Assembly (NCBI RefSeq): GCF_024713975.1
Contig: NC_091113.1
Location: 12,846,501-12,910,500, forward strand
Length of the DNA: 64,000 nt
Reading direction: 5' to 3'
DNA from: Paralichthys olivaceus
Taxonomy: Eukaryota > Chordata > Actinopteri > Pleuronectiformes > Paralichthyidae
Position 1 is the first letter of the stretch. Each line of letters starts with the position of its first letter. The position numbers were made by a program, and so were the translations under genes. This document shows, piece by piece, positions 58,134 through 64,000 of the stretch. A model generated the notes under the pieces. That model saw only the letters and a list, made by a program, of their open reading frames with translations. It did not search any database and was not told the origin of the DNA.

Positions 58134-61100
58134 ATGAGCTGTGTGAGAATGTACACTTTCTCCTGAGAGAAAGTTGACATGTTGTTCTCTCAGTAAATGA
58201 GTTCGACAAGCTCTAAGATGAGGCGAACTGCTCGTCCTTAATCCACACAGTGTCATTTTCTTCTCGGGAAACAAAAACACTGATGTCAAGGACTTGACCC
58301 AAATCCTCAATGAACAGTCGCCCAGTTGCATAATTCCTCTGCTGAGCACACAGCTTATAGTCTATGGCAAAGAAACGTATATCACAGAGTGTGATCACCC
58401 AAACAGAGCCGTGATGAAATTAATTCCCTCACTGTCGACAGAGGAGGCTGAGTAATTTTGTGGGCAAAGATTTATCAAGTGGCCCAAGCCATAAAAATCC
58501 TCTTAAAGGCTCCATTGCTATCAGAACACAAGTGGTTTTAAAGTGCTATTTTTAGATGCCGAGAGGCCAAGGATAACACTTCTTCATATTAAAAAAAAAG
58601 AGATGAATCAAACCGCTGCCAGTGGAGGTGGAGATTGACCCCTGCATCCTTCTTAAGCGGCTTTCTCTCTTAAACTGATAAACATTGAGCATACACAGCA
58701 AACAATGGCCTTAATGCAGAAGGGAAGACAATATTCTTCCCATTATAATTCGTTTTGTTAATTCCATTTTAATACAGCAGTTAAGAGGAACAAAATTTGT
58801 GATATTTCCAGAGAGATGTGGTGGAGTGGGAGTGTGAAGTCTAATTAAACGGAGATTAGTTGCGGAACTGTAGCGGTTATGCAAACTGTGGGTTGAACCT
58901 GAGGATAAAAAAATGACTTCATCATCATCTCTGTTTACTTTCCCCTCCTTTTTCAATCTTTGTCTCAAAATACTGTTCTCTTCTCACCTCCTCTGCCCAC
59001 GGCTTCAAAATGACCGCCACTTCTTCCCACTCCTCCTCTTACACCTCCTCCTCCTCCTCCCCCAGGCTTCCTGATGTCCCTGGACGACTTCTACCTGCTC
59101 GGGAGCGGCCTGCTGATGACTCAGACATCCATCGGCGTGTTCAACGCTTCCCTGTTCTCCGGGCTCAGCCCTCGCAGCCTGCTGGCCTGGCAGAGGGTGC
59201 GCCTGGCCAACAGCCTGGCACACAGTGGACAGGAGTGGGCGCAGGTTTTCTCCAAACACAACTCAGGTGAAATCCTGTTGGATTCTAGAGTTGAGGAAGG
59301 ATTTGTTTTTTCATGCATTGTTGCTGAAACATATCAAACACCACATCAATGACAAAATGTGAAGCATTACTACTACTAATAATAATCACATTAATAATAA
59401 TAATAACTATTTTGATTATGATGTTGTTCAAGCTTTGAAATGAGATTTAAAAGTAGCAGTGGAGTCAGTTGATCTGATCGTCTGGGACCTGGACTCTGGA
59501 ACAGTGGACTGGCAGACCTGAGGAGTCTGTGAGGAGTGAGGAGCTCAGTCGTACTATATGGATTTATATATTATATGTCTAGCCACTGATCTGTTGATGA
59601 TGGCATATCTTTAATTATGAGTGCACTCCATCTAGATTGTCTTTGAATCTCCTTTACCTCTTTAGATAGTCACCATGCATCCTCATTATCCGTGCGTCAT
59701 TGCACTGGTTGCTAGGGAGAATATGCGTCTACTAAAACTTTAGTGGTTTTGAGTCAAGTGATGGCACAGGACAGAGCAGTAAGAACAAATGAGACTTGAA
59801 ACAGGTCTGGGACTGGATCCCGGGCAATGTAAGAATTCACGAGGTGAATTTCCATCGAGATGGAGCAGACTCTCAAAACAGATCGTCCTTCTTGTTGCAC
59901 AGCACTTGTGCATGTTAATTGGGCAGCTGCTTTGATCGACTCGCGTCATGTTGCCATGGGAGGGAAGAGGGGAAGAGGACAGAGTGTTCTTGAGACTGAC
60001 AGTCCTCTCATCCTCAAGAAGCCCTTCTCTGCTCTCCTTCTCACCGTCCTGCCAAACTGTGGTAGTAGTTCCTTCACCCCGTGTTTTCATTTCATTCCAG
60101 TAGATTTAGGTGTGGGATTTACTGTCTGAACAAGTTGGTAACTCCTGGACGAGAAACGGTTTTCCTCTCACCAGTCCCTCAGGCACATACATGTTGTTTT
60201 ACCTGTGTTAGTTGAATGCTAGCAGCCCACTTCAACAAGTTTTCTATCAATAAGACATAAGAGTCTGCAGTCACAATAACATTGGGCCTGTACTTGCAAA
60301 ATTGTTTTTTGTAGTTAAATTATTTCACCATCAGGGCAGCTGTGACTCGAGCGGGTCGTCCCAAGGTTGGTGGTTCGATCCCTGGCTTGTCCAGTTTATA
60401 TACCTTGGGCAAGATCCTGAACCCCACTTTGCCCCTGATTTGTGTGGGTATATGACTGGTGTCTAATAGATGCTGTATGAATGTGTGTGCCTGTGGTTTA
60501 AGGTGCCTTGAGTGGTCACGGAGACTAGAAAAGCTCCATTTAGATTATAAATACAGTCTATTTACCATCATGCTCACAATGAATGATCCTTTTCCCAATG
60601 TTAAGCTATGATTTTGTTTGCCATGGTCCCCATCAGCCGACATGAACCATGGATCATTAGATTTGCAGGTATTTACTTCAGAAGCACCAGGGAGAAGGAG
60701 ACACATATAGATTTATTGGTTTTCTGACTGATACATTAGTTGGGTCAGCATAAGTAGGAAACAGAGCATGTTGACACTGTATTTCAGGTACATATAACAG
60801 CCAGTACATGGTGTTGGACCTGAGCAGGGTCTCTCTGGGTCACAGCATCCAGAAAGGAGCTCTAACTGTGGTGGAGCAGATCCCTGGGAAGGTGATGCAC
60901 TCGGATCAGACTCAAGCTCTACGCAGGGGTAAGAATCAAACAGCATCTACATCTGTTTGTGTGCTACTACAGGTGTTTGTTAAATGTGTGGGGACAATAG
61001 ACTGTGTGTAGTATATATACAATATGAATCATCTTGAATGCACCCTGGAGACTTGCTACAATGTATAGGTCATAAATCCCTCCTCCTCCATGTTAGCAGA

Positions 61101-62443
61101 CGGGACATGGATCAAACTAAAACATCATGCCAAATTAACGCTCATGTCCATGATATTTTGGCTTCATTTCTGGATAGTGGGAGGAAGTGGTAACACATTT
61201 GGATCACCTCCATCTTCAGTGTGCTACACTTTGCAGGTTATTGGCCATCCTACAACATACCATTTCATGCTGAAATCTACAACCTGAGCGGGTACGGCGT
61301 GATGTGGAAGAGATACGGAGTCGATTTCTCTTACGACCTCTGTCCCCGGGCCAAAATCCTCCGCAGGGACCAGGCCAAGGTGTCGAACCTCAACTCCCTC
61401 AAACACATCATGAGATACAACAGTAAGTAGAACGCTACCCCTGATTGCATTCCTCATATTTTATGTATTTTCCTGAGCACAAGGCACTTTAAAGATGTGA
61501 CAAAGAATACAAGCAAATCATTTAGGATATTGTTGCTGATTTCAAAATGTAAGCAGCTCAAGTAAAAGTCAGATTGGTTCTGTTGCAGACTACAAGAGAG
61601 ACCCCTACTCTAAGGGCCATCCATGTAAGACCATCTGTTGCCGTAACGACCTGAGACCAAGGAAGCCACGCCCGGGAGGTTGCTATGACACTAAGGTCAG
61701 AGGTCAATTTTTTCAGGATAATATTATTGCCTTTTTTTTTCATTAGTTATTGGCCTGTTATTGTCGCCTGCCATCGTCACAAATGACCTTGCACCAACAA
61801 TGTTTACTGGCAATCTGTACAACAGTTTCAAGGCATTTCACTTTAAACCAAAAATGGCACGCTGGAGCAAGATTGAAAGAGTCTGGGCATCACCAAAGTC
61901 CTTCTGATTTATCATCATGGGAGCAATAAATGTCTGAACAAAACTCAGCATCCATTCATCTAGTTGATGTAAAGATTTTTCATGGGATAAGTGAAGAATT
62001 CAAGCTGTCAATTTTTCTCAGAGGACTTGAATCCTTACCATTTCTACGACAATAAACCTCTTGAATCTACCTTGAAAATTGCATTAAACCCACACTGGGT
62101 AAACCAAACTTTAATAACACAGGTTTGATTTAATATATACTCCATTAATGGCAACAGAGATATCATCCTAGATGTGTACAGTATTAACTTTTTAATTTGA
62201 ACCTTATTAAATGTCTGCACTTTCTTCCGATGTGCCCTCTCTGCTCATTTCTGTCTCACGGTGCAGGTGACAGACTACCAGATGGCTCTGCAGCTGGTCG
62301 CGGAGGCAATAAATGGCCCGACGACACAGGGGGGGCTGCAGCCGTTCTCGTGGCACTCCTTCAACCTCACAACTCATCAGGGTCTCCCTCACACCTATAA
62401 TTTTCCCTTTGTCGTCATGAGGCCCGCACTGCACCAGCCCTGA
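54957..62443 (+). CDS. plbd1: Phospholipase B domain-containing 1 (lysosomal, Ntn-hydrolase fold)
   Basis: Eleven exons: 54957-55011, 56167-56389, 56998-57081, 57186-57327, 57404-57550, 57937-58081, 59066-59266, 60788-60928, 61237-61422, 61589-61695, 62267-62443. All junctions are GT-AG and in phase; the product is 535 aa (human about 553). The enzyme is a secreted/lysosomal glycoprotein that removes acyl chains from phospholipids after self-cleavage. [18 protein letters not shown] is a short signal peptide. The nucleophile is Cys212 in [10 protein letters not shown], with cleavage expected just before it. Family landmarks are [71 protein letters not shown] and GPTTQGG. Several N-glycosylation sequons (NSS, NAS, NLS, NLT) are visible. 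The pattern fits PLBD1 better than PLBD2. The exon 1 to 2 join (acceptor at 56166) is the least secure. The donor of exon 6 abuts a CA microsatellite. Confidence 0.94.
55012..56166 (+). other. plbd1 intron 1
   Basis: About 1.15 kb without another exon. It contains a segment (55440-55610) that resembles 51763-51905 on the other side of cby1. The open frame upstream of exon 2 (from 55968) is intronic read-through, as the acceptor and the family alignment start at 56167. Confidence 0.6.
57874..57903. repeat. (GATA)n short tandem repeat
   Basis: TAGATAGATGGATAGATAG-type tetranucleotide array about 35 bases before plbd1 exon 6, within the region of the splice acceptor. Confidence 0.9.
58084..58131. 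repeat. (CA)n microsatellite directly at a splice donor
   Basis: The 48-base array starts one base after the GT of the plbd1 intron 6 donor (exon ends at 58081; GT at 58082-58083). Confidence 0.97.
58132..59065 (+). other. Remainder of plbd1 intron 6
   Basis: No additional exon. A CTCCTCCTCC tract (about 59030-59062) forms the polypyrimidine tract of the exon 7 acceptor. Confidence 0.7.
59340..60330 (+). other. plbd1 intron 7, first part
   Basis: Contains a short TAATAA-type simple repeat (about 59370-59407) and otherwise unremarkable DNA; no exon seen. The open frame at 59740-60090 (minus) lacks any known domain. Confidence 0.6.
60334..60568 (+). mobile_element. tRNA-derived SINE-like element
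   Basis: The head reads GGGCAGCTGTGACTCGAGCG (A-box-like), then GGTTGGTGGTTCGATCCCTG with the B box GGTTCGATCCC at 60372-60382. The body continues with CTTGGGCAAGATCCTGAACC and GTGCCTTGAGTGGTCACGGA. The tail is AATACAGTCTATTTACCATC. This arrangement is that of a tRNA-derived interspersed repeat common in fish. It lies in plbd1 intron 7. Confidence 0.65.
61060..61200. mobile_element. MITE family A fragment in plbd1 intron 8
   Basis: Reads AGGTCATAAATCCCTCCTCC, CATGTTAGCAGACGGGACAT, GATCAAACTAAAACATCA, then GATATTTTGGCTTCATTTCT and GGATAGTGGGAGGAAGTGG. It ends about 35 bases before plbd1 exon 9, so it occupies the region used for branch point and acceptor recognition. Confidence 0.65.
61696..62266 (+). 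other. plbd1 intron 10
   Basis: No exon or named repeat recognised; ordinary AT-rich intron sequence. Confidence 0.6.
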
Positions 62444-64000
62444 GAGCACAGAGACAGAAGATGTCACCCTAAAGCACAACAGTGAACATCCTGGTGGTGC
62501 ATATGAGATAACTGAGCACAGTGTCAAAAAATTACAATATATATAGTACTGCACATGTCTCACTAATTTGATTTTTAAAAGACAAGTGTAAGGGATTAAG
62601 AGGGATCTATTAACGTATCATAATATAGTTTACCCAGAGTTTGCCTTACACACATGCACAACACAGCAGGAGGTTCTCTGCACAGACGTGTTCACAACAA
62701 CAACAAATCCTGGTGGTGAATCAGGCAAAAGCAGGATGTGACGTTTATAATAATCATAATCCCTCCCACTCGCTCGCAGTGGATCCAGCGGGGGTGGATT
62801 GTTCTTGTGTCCACACATCGATTTCTCCTGGATTACTGCAGACATTGTACCAGGAGGCCAGGCAGATAAAGTCTGTGGAGCGACACACATACCTGGAGAA
62901 AAATGGAAGAACCTGCAGTGCAGTGCATTTCTTAAAGCAGCTCTAACTAAGCTTTCATCAGTCTTTAATAACATGAAAGCACATAAGACTTAATATAAAG
63001 ATGGATGACGCATCTCCACCTCTTCTCTTTGTACAAGGGCCAAAAGCCAAAGTATCCTGTATAAGGGTGCTGCCATCTTGCCCTGTTGATATAACTTGGA
63101 GCCAAAGGCATTGGTCATCAGTGTGATAAGAACTACCTAAACTGCCAGAAACTATGGGAAAAAATGTATTTGGTGTGTAATTTGACTGCTACCTGCTAAC
63201 ATGGAGGAGGTAGGGTTTGTGACCAACACTGCAGCCAGCCACCAGGGGGCTATCAAGATGGTTGGGCTTCACTTTTGGGAGCTGTCATGTCATCCGTTTG
63301 TGTATAGTCTATGCCTGAAACAAGAAAGTTATGGGTTCATTTTTACATTTATATATTTTGATATTAATTTATTTCTTTTAATATTTTCGTTTTTACTTCT
63401 ATACATTGTTGACTCACATTTGCTCTGTATGGAACAAATATATCAAATATATAATATGACTAATTATATGAAAATATTAACAAGAATAAAATCTGGATAC
63501 CTGATGCATTTCATTATAGTCACAAGAAGGTTTTTCAGGTTTTAATCTTTGTCAAGGTTATCCAAGGCAATGAGAGCTAGACAGGAAATTGAGATTTACT
63601 TTCAAAACAAGACATCTATGTGTACTTTTCCAATGAACCACAGCAGTTCCATGAATCAATACATAACATAGAAAAAAAGTAATGACTTGAATAAAATAGA
63701 AGAATTGAAAAACATTGATTCTTTGTTGAGAGGGGGTAGAGCATATTATACATTTTAACCAATATTTGGGCCAAATCACTATCTTCAAAGTTGTGGAAAG
63801 TAAGCAACTACTTTGGTGCTCCAGATATTTAGGGAACCATGTAGCAGTTCATTTGTGGTTATTTAAATTATCTGTTACTAATTTTTCTTTTAATATTGTG
63901 TACAATAAATCGAAGTATAAAATTAAAGCTGCAAATAACAGCCCTGGCACCTTGAGCATGTCAGAGGGTTGTGCAGGTATGTAGTGTACACATATGTTAT
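62444..64000 (+). other. plbd1 3' region and downstream DNA
   Basis: The 3' UTR begins at 62444. No canonical AATAAA is obvious in the first 500 bases; AATATA near 62991 is a weak variant. A family A MITE covers 62993-63313. From there to the end I see only AT-rich sequence and short meaningless open frames. Confidence 0.55.
62993..63313. mobile_element. MITE family A, near-complete copy
   Basis: The left end ATATAAAGATGGATGACGC and the right end GTCATGTCATCCGTTTGTGT are inverted relative to each other (imperfectly). In between lie GCCAAAAGCCAAAGTATCC, GTGTGATAAGAACTACCTAA, CATGGAGGAGGTAGGGTTTG and CAGCCACCAGGGGGCTATCA. It carries a CTCF-like motif at 63238-63253. Confidence 0.7.

Overview
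The window is nuclear DNA from a ray-finned fish, most likely a percomorph teleost. The evidence is multi-exon genes with GT-AG introns, encoded proteins that closely resemble known vertebrate ones, many long CA/GT microsatellites, and decayed copies of transposon families I recognise as common in percomorph genomes. There are no operons, CRISPR arrays or prokaryotic features. Gene models were assembled by hand from splice sites and reading-frame phase. Every complete model closes in frame.

Layout. (1) 459-1058, plus strand: the last two coding exons of an endonuclease IV (Nfo/Apn1) AP-endonuclease gene that starts off the left edge. (2) About 1.3-27.9 kb: no protein-coding exon recognised. 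This stretch holds microsatellites, polypurine tracts, repeat relics and, at about 19.2-19.5 kb, a GC-rich block ending in a splice donor that may be the promoter and untranslated first exon of cdc42ep1. (3) 28009-31711, plus: cdc42ep1, two coding exons, 401 aa. (4) 33289-44910, minus: sh3bp1, 18 coding exons, 707 aa (BAR, RhoGAP, proline-rich tail), tail-to-tail with cdc42ep1. (5) 47969-50561, minus: pdap1, six exons, 160 aa. (6) 52302-53189, minus: cby1, four coding exons, 125 aa. (7) 54654-54726, plus: tRNA-Arg(CCT). (8) 54957-62443, plus: plbd1, 11 exons, 535 aa, divergent from cby1. (9) 62.4-64 kb: plbd1 3' flank and a transposon relic.

How the genes relate. cdc42ep1 (Cdc42 effector) and sh3bp1 (a Rac/Cdc42-family GAP) act on the same GTPase branch. 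They are also close neighbours in human 22q13.1, where CBY1 lies too, so this part looks like conserved synteny. PDAP1 and PLBD1 are on other human chromosomes. The endonuclease IV family is absent from mammals.

Novelty. I found no convincing undescribed system. The best leads are a perfect 14-bp hairpin in the presumed cdc42ep1 first exon, CTCF-like motifs carried by a dispersed MITE family, a plbd1 splice donor fused to a CA microsatellite, a Pol III gene inside a divergent promoter interval, and a shortened pdap1 C-terminus.
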